Translations under genes and position numbers: made by a program
Notes under the pieces: generated by a model
Told to the model about the DNA's origin: nothing
The model's input: only the letters and a program-made list of their open reading frames with translations
The model's database searches: none
Source of the DNA: Pomphorhynchus laevis
Lineage: Eukaryota > Acanthocephala > Palaeacanthocephala > Echinorhynchida > Pomphorhynchidae
Direction of reading: 5' to 3'
DNA: 64,000 nt
Assembly: GCA_012934845.2 (NCBI GenBank)
Contig: WNNJ02002413.1
Coordinates: 150,644-214,643 of the forward strand
Shown here: positions 9,993-20,974 of the stretch, in pieces
Position numbering within the stretch: position 1 is the stretch's first letter
Layout: each line of letters starts with the position of its first letter

Positions 9993-10804
9993 ATTTAAAA
10001 TAAACGTCATTTTTATGAATTGACTAATAAATAACAGACGTTGTATCAGAATAAGAATTAGAGGTCATCAGGAGGAACTGCTATGCTATCAGGTTTCAGC
10101 CCCTAACTCCTCTACCCAACATAGCAGCGGGGCCAAATACATGCTAATGATGTATTTCCTCTGAAATAACTATCTAGTATCTTATTCTAATGCAAAGTAT
10201 ATTATTTATTATTCATCCATAAAAATTTGCCACTTAAGAGTTTAAATTTATTCTTTATATTATTGTGTTGATTTATATATTTTACTATTTTCTGCTTGAT
10301 GTTATTTTTATAGTAACCTAGTTTAAAATATGTATCTATTAAATTATTTAAATGATTTTGAAGAAAGCCAATATCATTACATATTGTTGCAATTCTTAAA
10401 ATTTCATTATTTAATGTATTATATTTTATATTATATGGTATGCATGAATGCTCATGCAAAAATATGTTTCTTGTAAATTTAAATATGTCATCTTTACGAT
10501 ATAAATTAATAGTAGTTTTAGTTAATGTTAATTTAATGTTCATATCTAGATATACACCTTCTTTATCATTAATATTGGTTTTATTAAGAATAAGGCTTTC
10601 TGGATAAATTTGTTCACTAATTGAATAAAAATTATTAGAATTAAATACACATATATCATCAATGTATCGAAACATATATTTTATATATTTATATTGTTTA
10701 GATTTAGTTTTTACACAGTTATGAACAAATTCATATTCTATGAAGCTTAAAAACAAGTTAGCTATAATTAATAATTCATTAGGATTATAAATGTAAGAAA
10801 ACAT
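9836..10804 (-). mobile_element. Penelope-like element, best-preserved reverse transcriptase C-terminus with full 3' end
   Basis: Minus-strand open frame 10202-10804. From about residue 13 it reads IANLFLSFIEYEFVHNC, the catalytic FRYIDDICVFN, a thumb-like region with YLDMNIKLT, LYRKDDIFKFTRNIFLHEH, NTLNNEILRIATICNDIGF and a terminal KFLWMNNK. The first dozen residues are not element sequence. The 3'-UTR follows with the pseudoknot module (10065-10164) and a tail ending at the conserved AATCAGCTAACTGAGTC boundary near 9836. No GIY-YIG domain follows the reverse transcriptase, so a nuclease, if any, would have been N-terminal or absent. 5'-truncated. Confidence 0.8.
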
Positions 10805-10920
10805 AGAATGCTCGTCTATGAAAATCTTTATTTCATAGACGTTTTAAATAGACATTTTTTCATATACGTTTTTCGTAGACATTTTTTCATAGACGTTTTT
10901 CATAGACATTTTTTAAATCG
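10805..10920. repeat. Short tandem repeat of an ATAGACGTTTTT-type unit
   Basis: Degenerate units containing CATAGACGTTTTT, CATAGACATTTTTT and variants, about 6 copies, directly upstream of the truncated PLE copy. It marks the 5' truncation point. Confidence 0.7.
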
Positions 10921-11224
10921 TTTTTTAACAAAAGTAAATTAAAATAAGTAAAAAATAAGATGTAAAGTTTGTGTAAATGAAATTGTTTTCGTTATTTCTA
11001 CTTTATACCTTTTACACAGCGATAAGACATATGCAAATATGAGGCAGGATCCTTGCATTTGTGTATGAATTGTTTAAGTAAGCTCATTGAACATCGGCTT
11101 AACCCATTACAACGCTCGCTTAACTTTGTCGTATAATCCATAACACAGTCGTCAAAATCGGCACGACAACTATTAAAGATTTATAAAGTTACAACAATGT
11201 AAATATGATAAAGATTTACATTAC

Positions 11225-11356
11225 CTTAATTTCCCAGTGTTTTTTGAATATTTTACACCGTAATGACTGTGTCCAATTTGGATTATATCCGATTTACAGT
11301 CGATCTCAGTTGTACTTACACCCTCGGTTGTACATACAGTCAAAGCTTTCCATTCA
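11225..11356 (-). CDS. Exon: start of a SUEL/galactose-lectin domain
   Basis: Minus strand, donor GTAATG and a probable acceptor ending GATTTCAG. The open frame reads EWKALTVCTTEGVSTTEIDC then KSDIIQIGHSHYGVKYSKNT. C...EG...(L/I)xC...I.I..A.YG is the opening signature of SUEL-type lectin domains (known from rhamnose-binding lectins, latrophilins and EVA-1). The frame stays open upstream to about 11484 with a hydrophobic stretch, so the exon could be longer and include a signal peptide, but no ATG is convincing. It ends in phase 2, matching 8231-8311. Confidence 0.55.
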
Positions 11357-11499
11357 CTGAAATCTACGGCCATTGTGATACCAATAAAATTTACAAGAAT
11401 GGAGGACGCTATATATCGAGAAAGATAAATAATTGAATTTACAAAGGCTTCAAGTATTTGTTTAGAAAAATAGAGCACACGCAAGTATTTTAATTTAAT

Positions 11500-13280
11500 A
11501 AAAAGATGCTATTATTCTAATCTACAATTTTTTACTAAACTTGAGTAAATATCTTGCTTATAAATAAGTATGAGCATTTTCTAAATGTTAAATATCATAT
11601 TTATTAAATACTCATTTCCATATTCAAAAAATATTTTAATTATAAATATAAAATACTAATAATATTAATATTAAATATAATATTAAATATTAATATAATA
11701 AAATAATAATATTAATATAAAAATATTAAATATTAATATTATAAAATAATAATATTAAAATATTAATATAATAATATTAAATATTAAATATTAATATAAT
11801 AATATTAAATATTTAGTTGCTTGTATATAAACGAATTTTTGAATATTTAGTTTATATTCCTTAAAACAAAAGTTATTCGATCATTGATAATTTGTCTCAA
11901 ATCTTACTGACTGTATTTTTTATTTAAACGTCTTATATTATTTAATCGGTTTATTTTTACTAAAATAAATATCAGGAATGATTTATAATTTAAAAATTCA
12001 TCTACAAAAATATTTTCAATTGTAAACATATCGAATAAGCATTATATTAGGTTATAATCGTATTTGCGCTTGTTAATTTGTATAAAATACTTCTAATTAT
12101 TTATAAAATTATTTAATAATTATATAATTTAATTTGTTATAATTATTAAATATAATTAAAAAATACAAAAGTTTTTATTATGCATTTTACAAATCAAGCA
12201 TTTTTACCAAACATTTTTCAAATATTTAAATCAAGCATTTTTAAATACAGCCTTTAAACAGTCAATTCATAAAAACAATATAATATTAATAAAGATATAA
12301 CGTTTTGATTATATTATTAATATATCAAATTTCTAAATTTCTGCATATAAATTTTTAGCATATTCCGTGTACCAATTGATAAATTAGTTTTAACTCTAGC
12401 GTATTTCATAGCAACAAATAATAGGCGTAATACTATATATGAATAAACCAATTAATGTGTCATAAAATTAAGATTGTATAATGTATAAATTTAATAATAT
12501 TCGATTGTATTTTAAATCAACTATAATATAATATAAATTTTATTTGATATTATTATATTTTGATATTATTTAGTATAAATTTTAAATATAGAGTTCAAAA
12601 TGCCATACTTTTTTATATTTTTATAAAAACATTGAAAAACATTTAGTAAAAAGCTAATAAGAATGAGCAATACAAAAAGCAATACAAAATATGATTTCTT
12701 TAGAATCTTATAAGTCGCCGAGAATGTTGTCAACTCTGAAATCTTATGAGTCGCTGATATTGGCACAGCTTTTCACATTTTATGAAGGCAACTTTGAGAA
12801 GCTCGTTTCATGTTCATAAAAACATTGAGAAATATTTAGTAATGAGCTTATTGCTTTAGCAAATGAGTTGAAATATATTTTTCACACATATTATATACAC
12901 ATAATAGTATCCTTTGTTCTGTATGATTGATTATATCAAATGTATAACGAGTTTACAAGACAGTATGCATAATCAATCTAATTAGATTAACAGATTATCT
13001 AAGAATAAATTCATAAAAGAAATTACCTGTAAGCACATGTAAATATGCCATAATACGATATCCATCAAAGGAAATAAAAGATCATTCGTCTTATTTAAAA
13101 TACAAAACGCTTCCAATTTTGTAGTTATATTAACACATCACTTGATATAAGTATATTTGACATCTAAAAATTCATTATAAAAAGGCATATAGTTGGCGCA
13201 AATTGGTTTTGATGTGACATAATACACATGAATGGCCATTAAACTATACATATTTGCAACAAATATCTAAAGTATCTAAG
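11500..13280. other. Long AT-rich stretch, mostly featureless
   Basis: 11640-11820 is almost pure A/T with AATATTAAT repeats. A minus-strand open frame at 12566-12766 is hydrophobic but low-complexity, and 12690-12780 contains two similar GACTTATAAGATT/GACTCATAAGATT segments. At about 13026 a good minus-strand donor (CAG then GTAATT) closes a protein-like but interrupted stretch (13030-13250). No gene is assigned. Confidence 0.35.
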
Positions 13281-13423
13281 AAACGCAGACACGAAAAGCT
13301 TGCCCCTGTGGGTACTTAGAGCTCAGCGAATATACTTTCACAGCATTTGGTATATTGCCTGCAAGTATAAACTTTGATAATGATGATACCAATAGAAGAT
13401 GGCGATATCAAATTTGCATCTGA
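13281..13423 (+). CDS. Exon-like island, possible C-terminal cysteine domain
   Basis: Plus strand after an AG at 13280: QTRKACPCGYLELSEYTFTA, FGILPASINFDND, DTNRRWRYQICI and a stop at 13421-13423. The CPCG...EYxxxAxGI...(RR)W pattern is reminiscent of NTR (netrin/TIMP-like) domains, but this is inference from a short piece. The acceptor is weak, and the minus strand is also open here (GFAIISDANLISPSSIG), so strand is not settled. Confidence 0.3.
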
Positions 13424-13424
13424 A

Positions 13425-13790
13425 ATGATAGCAAATCCTTGGGATTAGTAAAATTCATTTTTAATAACTAAGATACAGTTATTATTTACCATCGTCGATT
13501 TGACAAATATTTAATTAAATTGTGAAAATTTAGTTTGATCTTTAATATTGCCAATTAACAGGGAGAATTAGCAAAATCTTCTTGGTTATCGCAATATTTG
13601 TTTATTAGAATTGATGATAGCTGAAACGAATCAACAAAATTGTCTACAGCTATCGATTTAACAAAGTGACGCCGTTGACTATCGGGGTTAAAATAACAGA
13701 ATATTAATGAACATTGAGCATTCTTTCTTTGGAACTGAATGATAAACCAAAAATACAATGCTAAATAAATAAAGTAAAAATAATATTGGC
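13425..13790. other. AT-rich stretch with short unassigned frames
   Basis: Two overlapping minus-strand frames (13555-13758 and 13688-13870) include IAVDNFVDSFQLSSILI and LLNKLDHKPILFLLYLF. They adjoin the inverted-duplicated segment but do not form one convincing gene. Confidence 0.3.
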
Positions 13791-14203
13791 TTATGATCCA
13801 ATTTGTTTAGTAAAACGCAAAATTCTATCTGACTAGTAGAAAACGAAACGTATAACGAAAGCTTTTCCAAAAATGGGTCACCATCAAAATCAAGGATTAC
13901 TTATGCCAATCTTTAATGTTGACGGGAATGCAATCTTTGAAATGTTTTTCTACCGCTCCGTTGTCAATATTACGATAGTGTCCTTGTAGTTTATTGAATG
14001 CAATCAAACGATCAGGTGAAAGTATAGCTATTCTAATTTGCATCTTTTATCAACTACATTCCTAACAGGAAATGCATCCCGTCGCGTATAATTTTTCTAT
14101 TAATAATGAATAAATTCCATAAACCAAAGCTGACAGCAGATTACAAACAAAGAACGCAGTTCTTTCCTTTTTAATTACACGCTCTATATTGTGAAAGGTT
14201 GGT
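13790..14203. repeat. 413-bp segment, inverted copy at 46080-46487
   Basis: Matches the reverse complement of 46080-46487 at about 97-98 percent with no visible terminal repeats or target duplications at either end. On the minus strand it has protein-like pieces, ERTAFFVCNLLSALVYGIYS and, after an ATG here, LSPDRLIAFNKLQGHYRNID continuing to PVNIKDWHK and a stop. The other copy has ACG instead of that ATG. I do not recognise the protein. It could be a captured gene fragment. Confidence 0.85.
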
Positions 14204-14405
14204 TTTAAATTCAAACAGTGACTATACAGTTTATCATATGCTTACAACTGATTGGCATGAAGCGCATCTACTCATCTGATTGTATTAGTTTAATCCGTAA
14301 CAAAACTCAAAATGTGAAGATTTTTGATTGTGCCGAAGCTTATAATTTAAAAAACAAAAGCTCTTGGTTCTCATACATCAGAAAGTAGCAGAGCAGTGTA
14401 AGTAA
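14203..14405 (+). other. Exon-like open segment of unknown product
   Basis: Plus strand after CTATACAG reads FIICLQLIGMKRIYSSDC, ISLIRNKTQNVKIFDCAEAY, NLKNKSSWFSYIRK and a stop, with a GTAAGT nine bases further on. Composition is protein-like with two cysteines, but the frame of the good donor does not match the open frame. Confidence 0.25.
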
Positions 14406-14872
14406 AATTATATCCCATGGGAATGAATTTTGATATACAGAATTTGTACATTTAAAAAGCCTTTATTAAATATTTATCATATTTCTGAAAAATATGAACT
14501 TTGAGAAAAATTATCAAAAACGAATTATGACAACATATTGATGTGTTGTGATCGCTAGTGTTTCAAGTTGTCTTGATTGATCGTAATGTATAAATATTGT
14601 CGTGTAAATACGATATCGACACTAATATTGATATGCAAGGTCAATAATAATAAATATTTTTCATCTTCGTGATTTTGTACTAAATAAAGCATTTCACCCT
14701 GAGATAAATATCTAGAATATTTCACAAGTAATGAAAAAGTTGATGAATCATTTGATTTTTATTTTACCGGATTTTTAAAATTATAATATATATAACTGGA
14801 CGACTTTTATTCGTGATCCACTAATGGCAAAATTGCATTAAATTTGTATAAATTCAAAATGTATCGTTTTAG

Positions 14873-15079
14873 CATTTGCAATTTACAATAAATGGAAGCA
14901 ATAAATTATTGCGACAAGTGATATGTGACATCCAGGATACAATAAAACTGTCAATAAAATCAAATGAATGTGTGGTTTTTTATTGTGAAGCAGAAAATTA
15001 TTCGAATTTAAAGCTTGAAATGAAAACGAGATTATATAGAAAATTAGTTACAACAGAATTAGAGAACGAACCAGATTGA
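14873..15079 (+). CDS. Probable terminal exon of an unknown gene
   Basis: Follows an acceptor with a pyrimidine run, TATCGTTTTAG. Open in phase 0 for 68 codons to a stop at 15077-15079: HLQFTINGSNKLLRQVICDI, QDTIKLSIKSNECVVFYCEA, ENYSNLKLEMKTRLYRKLV, TTELENEPD. Mixed charged composition is unlike the surrounding low-complexity frames. No ATG in the frame and no upstream partner exon established. No family recognised. Confidence 0.4.
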   Translation, partial: HLQFTINGSNKLLRQVICDIQDTIKLSIKSNECVVFYCEAENYSNLKLEMKTRLYRKLVTTELENEPD

Positions 15080-16510
15080 AATACCAATTTCATAATTACC
15101 TTGTCTATTTAGATTAAAGCAGTAAAAATATTAGAAATTTAGAAAATCACGCGGATATCAATTTATTGAAAAAAATAGTTTGAAAATTACAAATTGATAA
15201 TTCAATAGTTAAATCAGATGTACACATTTTTATTTAGGAAATCAAAGGAAACTGAAATTTTAGTGTTTCTGAAGAGACTAAAAATATTAAAAAAATATCA
15301 ACTTTAAAATCAGCAAAAATTCGGTTTCTTAATAAATTAGTTTTTTTTTCTAATTAAAAATTATTATTTTATTATAAACAAAATTTTTTTAATAAATTAA
15401 AAATTTATTAAGAAAAAATTTATTTTTCTTAATAAATTAGTAACTTTTTCATTCATTATTTGACCCACATTATTTATTAGAAAAATAATTAAAAAATATT
15501 AAAAAATTTATAATAAAAAAAATAAAAAATATTTAATTTCAAAAAATAGCAGGATTTTTTTAAAATTAAATTGGCAGCATAACGAATTATAACAAAAAAA
15601 TATCATCGCTGCACATTTAGGTGAAAAGCTGAGTTATTGAACGTTTTCTATCTTTTCTGAAGATGTTTTCTAAGTTAGGTAATGAAATTTTACTCATACT
15701 TTATATGATCATATCACACTCAAGGAAGGCAGTTCTCACTATGCTAAATGTAATATGTACACTAGCAAATTATATATATACCAGAAACGATAGTTGGAGT
15801 GGGCACACATGACAGATATTATGGCACATTGTTTCTTGTAATACAACTCATCGTAAAAAACACATGATTAACAAAATTTAGAGATTGCACACTCAAAAAC
15901 GCAGTGAACTATCTTTGAGTTGAAATCCCAGGAGTGCATTACAATAAAAACAGACAGCCGCGAAATTTACGTTGACCGTTTGTGACATTTCTTTCTTAAA
16001 TATTTGTTAATATTAATTAAAACGTTGCTAGCAATTTACAAATGTCAAAACAAGAAGTGCTTAAAGCTTTGTAGGCGAACAGTTTGCGATACAGTTTTGA
16101 ATTTTGAAAAAATATTAAAATGAAAGATAAGCGGAGTGTAGAATACCCCTATTAGTAGAATAGAATAGATGATATAGCTTATAAATAGAATATTAATAAA
16201 ATAGTTTATCAATAAATTCAGCATAAGTAATACTTGTGTTATTAATAAGGATGATCATCTTACTTATTCACTAGCTAAAAATTATATATTTCTCGGCTTA
16301 CATATCTATAGGTCAACGGCGTTGCAGCAATAACACATTGTAAATACTCCATCAAGACTAACAATCATAAACTTAGAGGCAATTGATGAATTGTAAAGAT
16401 CTTCTTTTCAAATATATAGACAAACGATTTTAAAGTATATAACTGTTTCGTTGTAAGTGCTATGCCATGTATTAAATGGGTGTCTGCAATGAAAATAATT
16501 GTCTTTTTAT
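15080..16510. other. AT-rich stretch with minor islands
   Basis: 15300-15560 is A/T-only simple sequence. At 15932 a good acceptor (AAATCCCAG) opens a short plus-strand frame ECITIKTDSREIYVDRL ending in a stop, and the minus strand of the same patch reads MSQTVNVNFAAVCFYCNALL. Neither can be assigned. Confidence 0.3.
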
Positions 16511-16516
16511 TTACAG

Positions 16517-16634
16517 AGTATAACCTTGAAATAAAAGCAGTCAACATTTTCTTTCAAACAGATATGCACGTTTCTTTAATTGTGTTTTCATATTCGCTTT
16601 TAAATTACGCGGTCAACTTCATTCATACCAATCA
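16517..16634 (+). CDS. Exon 1 of a three-exon plus-strand gene fragment, unknown product
   Basis: Strong acceptor (GTCTTTTTATTTACAG) and donor GTAAAT. The single open phase reads YNLEIKAVNIFFQTDMHVSL then IVFSYSLLNYAVNFIHTN, partly hydrophobic and possibly a membrane segment. It leaves two bases (CA) that join T at 16763 to make His. Earlier exons are not identified. Confidence 0.45.
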
Positions 16635-16762
16635 GTAAATACATTGTAATTGGAAAAAGCAATTCAAAATGTAGATGCAAGTGTAAATGCCATATCCTGT
16701 CAGGATCCTTGATTTCCTTAGCACACACTTATTGTGTTGGTTTGTCTATATATATTAAACAG

Positions 16763-17007
16763 TATTTTTGTAACTTTATTATGCGCAAATAATAAAATTT
16801 CGGAAATTCACAAAATAACAAAAATAAATTACGCTTTAGCCAATAAAACAAATCAATTAAAAATACGTATCAACAATTTAGAAAGCCTGCGAAATTGCAC
16901 AGTTGCACTGAAAATTCTAGATGAATTTTGCATTACACATACGCATGCGGTAATGTATCATTTAAGTACAGTTCGGACATCCATTGGGACACTGCTTGAT
17001 TCAGTTG
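16763..17007 (+). CDS. Exon 2 of the plus-strand gene fragment
   Basis: After an acceptor ATTAAACAG the split codon is completed and the frame runs IFVTLLCANNKISEIHKITK, INYALANKTNQLKIRINNLE, SLRNCTVALKILDEFCITHT, then HAVMYHLSTVRTSIGTLLDS. A helical, coiled-coil-like centre with an N-glycosylation motif (NCT). I place the donor at 17008 (GTAATT), because it leaves phase 1 and matches the next exon; other donors at 16948 and 17085 are possible and the frame itself is open to 17093. No family recognised. Confidence 0.45.
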
Positions 17008-17246
17008 GTAATTTGCCCCGGGAAATTGCCATATTACTGCAAATTACCGTAATAAAGGGTAAAATGCATTTCAGGGCGGTAACGAATTCATAGGCATTTA
17101 ATAGGCAATTTTCTTTTGTACAAAACTGGAAAACTATCATGTTAAAGCTGAATTTAATTACAAGCTTGACAGATAGCAAACTTTCAAAAGTTCTTATTGT
17201 AAACAAGGCTTTTAAGCAGAACTGACAATTATATTTTTATCAATAG

Positions 17247-17305
17247 TTGGTGTGGTGGATATAGCGGGTCAATTCACATGGCTGTATAATAGCTCATTTC
17301 CTTAA
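17247..17305 (+). CDS. Exon 3, terminal, of the plus-strand gene fragment
   Basis: Acceptor with a pyrimidine-rich tract (TATTTTTATCAATAG). Completes the Val codon of exon 2 and reads GVVDIAGQFTWLYNSSFP before a TAA at 17303-17305. The phase agrees with exon 2 only if its donor is at 17008. Confidence 0.4.
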
Positions 17306-17309
17306 CGTC

Positions 17310-17690
17310 TCGAATTGAAAATAATTTCATTTAAACCTTGTTTACAATCAGATAGTTGCAAATAGATTGATTGCTATCAAATTATTGCTAAATCGCTATT
17401 TGATGTAGAGCAAAAGCTATACTGTTCCTTTAAAAGTGAACTTAGGAATTAAAGTTTAACCTCATTAAATTTGCAAATTGGTCAATATCATGACAGCAGC
17501 AGTTAAGAATCATAATTCATCATCAACTGAATCATTACAATTGAATAATCAGAATGATTCAAATAACTCACCATAACCTAATGGGACGTGAAGTTACATG
17601 ACAAAATCACTTATTGAAATTAAATCTCTTACATAATTTATGATATTGAAAATATCCATTTATTTATTCTTTTAGTTTTATAAATTTACA
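17310..17690. other. AT-rich, start of repeat field
   Basis: 17555-17640 contains AATGATTCAAATAACTC... ACCATAACCTAAT, repeated with changes at 17970-18055, giving a period of about 415 bp. Confidence 0.5.
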
Positions 17691-18260
17691 GGAACGAATA
17701 AATTAGTTTATTTTCTCCAAAAATAACGGTATTTAAAGGCTCCTGCCGTCATCTTAAGGAAACTACAAACAGTTTATCAAACACAAAACATCAAGTTGGC
17801 CATTAATCCGAAATACTCAAAATTTGTAACAAAGGAAAAAGCATCAAAGAAAACTAATAAAACATGATATGAGATATTGAGAAAATACCTTTAAAGGATT
17901 TCAGTTACCGTTTTTTCAGTTGCCGATATGTTTTACCATTATTCGCAGAATTTATAGAAAACAAATAAATCATGATCGGAATGATTCAAATAACTTACCA
18001 TAACCTAATCGTGTGTGAAGTTAAATGACAACATTACTTTTTAATATTATTAAAAAAATCTATTTTTTATACGTATAGTTTTATAAAATTACAGGAAAGA
18101 AGAAATTGATTTTATTCCAAAAATTCTCACAATATTTTGATATTTTAAAATATCACATTAGTTTTCGTTTAGTTATTTATTTATAATAAGCCGAGTAACT
18201 ATATCTTAATTTTAAGTTTTATTGATTTGAATTCCTGATTATCGATCAATTCATCAATTC

Positions 18261-18294
18261 AAGCTTCGATCAATTCCTAAATTGATCGAAGCTT
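18261..18294. repeat. Perfect short hairpin
   Basis: AAGCTTCGATCAATT and AATTGATCGAAGCTT flank a 4-nt spacer. Confidence 0.85.
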
Positions 18295-18339
18295 TAGTCA
18301 TTTAGCCTCTTCCCCCATTAATACAAGACTGGGTTCAGG

Positions 18340-18525
18340 TAAACGTACTTCCTCGTTTAATCCGGGAACAATAAAAATGTCAAAAAAAGAAGAAATGATA
18401 TATCAAGAATGAAGACAAGATGGATGATAACTCACCTACCCGCAAGGGTGAGGAAAGTGGTCCCTTTGTTAGGGCTGAATGCGAGAAGTATAACCATCTC
18501 ACATCTGGTCCAAACTAGTCCCAAC
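18340..18525 (+). other. GC-richer island of unknown origin
   Basis: Plus strand contains KNEDKMDDNSPTRKGEESG followed by AECEKYNHLTSGPN and a stop. Protein-like and far less AT-rich than the flanks, but not recognised; probably a mobile-element remnant. Confidence 0.3.
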
Positions 18526-18786
18526 TATTTACTTAAATAACCATTTATTTCTAATAAATGGTTTTTTATTTTTTGTTACAACTTTTTAAGCTACTTTTAC
18601 TTTAAAAAATAAATGAATTCATATTATAGTTTTGAAAATTTTACCCTATTTGAATTTAGTCACTATCCACCTTTTTTAATTTATAATTTTGGAGCAGGAT
18701 CAATAACATACTATTGAAAATATTTATTGTAGTTTTGTGAATTTAAAGGACTGATTCAGGGACGAGGAAAGTCACTTTCCCTTAAT

Positions 18787-18953
18787 ATTCACTAAATTTA
18801 GTCAATATTCACATTTTTAAATTTAGTAAATATCCACCTTTTTATATTTAGTCATTATTCAGCTTTCTAAATTTAGTCATTATTCAGCTTTCTAAATTTA
18901 GTAAATATCCACCTTTTTAAATTTAGTGAATATCCATCGTTTTAAATTTATAA
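18787..18953. repeat. Minisatellite, ~29-bp unit
   Basis: Six degenerate copies of AAATTTAGT(A/C)A(A/T)TATCCACC plus TTTTT. A further copy sits at 18650-18685. Confidence 0.75.
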
Positions 18954-19404
18954 TTTTGGAGCAGGGTCAATAACATACTATTGAAAATATTTATTTCTTA
19001 TAATTTTATATATTTACAGGAACGAGGAAATTAGTGTTTTTTGTCCAAAAATTACAATATTTCGATAGCCACTGATATCACCTTCAGGAAAATTACAAAC
19101 AATTTATTTAACACAAAAGAATAATATTTTTAATAAAATATTTAATATTTTATATTTAAAAAAATATAAAATATTTTTCATACACAAAAACAAAAAACTT
19201 ACCAAAACTTACAAAATGTGATATTAATAAAACATCAAAACAAAAAATATAGTATAAACTAAAACAAAAATAACATTCCTTTAAAAATCTTGGCATATTT
19301 GCTCTACACAGCAAAAACAAAAAAATAAATTCAGAATAATACCATTTATTACATATTTGAACGTCATGACGTGGAGAGCAATAAGATCTTAAGAAACAAT
19401 CAAC

Positions 19405-19609
19405 TTAGTGTTGCTGTTTCGACATATTGTGTTTCATCAGTAAAGGGTACATCCCCCACTGGATCCAGAGGATGACCGCCAGACAGCCAACACAATATTC
19501 TTCAGATGTGCATACACTTAGTATATCCACAGGACCCACATCTAAAGGATATGTTTGCGTTGACTGTTTGGTTACTTGTTTTCTATCCATTCTTCCTGCA
19601 CTCCACGTC
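19405..19609 (-). pseudogene. Exon-like relic, unknown protein
   Basis: Minus strand after an acceptor ending ATTTTAG reads TWSAGRMDRKQVTKQSTQTY, PLDVGPVDILSVCTSEEYCV. The more natural continuation, GGHPLDPVGDVPFTDETQY then VETATLS and a stop, lies in another frame, so one frameshift breaks it. GC content is clearly above the flanks. I do not recognise the family; a mobile-element fragment is likely. Confidence 0.35.
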
Positions 19610-20299
19610 CTAAAATTAAATTATGCTTTTAATTATGCTTTTATGCTTTTACAATTCGAATCGTTATAACTATACTCGAATACTATCATTGAAATTTTAT
19701 TATCTGCTTATTTGTCATGAATAAAAATAAATAAACAATTTTAAAATAAAGTTCCTTATTTAATAAATTTACAGAAACGTAGAAATTAGTGTTTTTTACA
19801 ATTATTGCCTTCAGGAAAATTATTTTATTAAGCACAAGTTTTATTTTTAAAGATTTCAATTAAATTTATCAAATTAAATTTTTCAAAAAATGAGTGTATT
19901 ACCTGAGATTACCTCTTGGATTTCTTATATTCTTAAAAATATTTAATTGCATAGGCAATGCCACTATAATTTTGGAGCTAAAATCATTTACTATAATAAT
20001 TTATCTTTGAGAGATTGGAATTAAATTATTGAAATTAGTTTAAGAAGATATGATTTTCTAGAATTTGCTATAAATAAATCTTACCACAAAAGTAATATTA
20101 AAAGAGTAATTATCGAATTCCCTAAACAAAAATATTTAAGAAATCCTTAGATAAATGAAAAATTGAATTATTTATCTAAAAACTTTACATGTAATAATAA
20201 ATTATCGAATAATACTACTGATGTCTTTATTTATAATAAAAGGTTGCCCAAATCATAATACTTTAAAGCAAAAACCTAAATTTAATGAATATTCTATAA

Positions 20300-20343
20300 A
20301 ATTCCTTGTGATAGTTGAAATGGCTTCAACTATCACAAGGAAT
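20300..20343. repeat. Perfect 19-bp hairpin with a 4-nt loop
   Basis: ATTCCTTGTGATAGTTGAA, spacer ATGG-like, then its exact reverse complement. Confidence 0.9.
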
Positions 20344-20974
20344 AAATTTTCAACTGTGATAGTTAGAAAAACGTATATGCCACAACAGAAATATAACCAA
20401 ACAGCGAGGTATTATGTTAGAAGCTATTAATTATAACGAACAAGGTACTTTTATTTTAAATTTAAGTATTATTAATTGAATTCTTGATTGTAAATTTGAT
20501 TTTAAATTTGAATTCCTTATGTTTTTAAATTAAATTTGTTTTGTTTTTCAGTTACAATTTTACAATTTCCTTTATTTAATTGTATTTTCTACTAATTTTC
20601 ATCTATTCTTTTAAGTTTTTGTATTTTTTTCATTTTCTTTTTTGTTTTTGTTGTACATTGCTAATATACTGACATTTTCTTGTTATGTTATTTTCTTCTT
20701 TTCTTTCTATGACATTTTTGTTACATTTTAAATTTGTTTTCTCTGATTATTTTCTTCTTACCAATTTTGAGTATTTTGTATAAATGGCGAGCTTGATGCT
20801 TTCGTGTTTGATAAACTGTTTGTAATTTGGCTGAAGATGATAACAGGAGCTATTAAAATATTGTAATTTTTGAAATAAAACTAATTTCTTCGATTCTTTA
20901 AATTTATAAAACTATAAAAAAATTCAATTATAAAATGATATATTATATAATTTTGAAAATTATATAATTATATT

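Larger units (their letters stand above)
17690..20930. repeat. Field of PLE-type terminal-repeat fragments with degraded hammerhead-like cores
   Basis: A shared sequence (TTTATAAATTTACAGGAACG, then a CCAAAAATTACAATATTTCG segment, TAGCC...CTTCAGGAAAA, CTACAAACAGTTTATC) is present at 17690-17800, 18080-18140, 19005-19110 and 19740-19830, and in reverse at 20800-20930. The reverse complement of its centre runs CTGAAG...GCTATCGAAATATTG, resembling the CTGATGA-stem-GAAA core of hammerhead ribozymes known from PLE terminal repeats. All copies here are degraded. Confidence 0.5.

Noticed and set aside
12566-12766. Hydrophobic minus-strand frame
   Set aside because: Low-complexity Leu/Phe/Ile translation of AT-rich DNA without supporting context.
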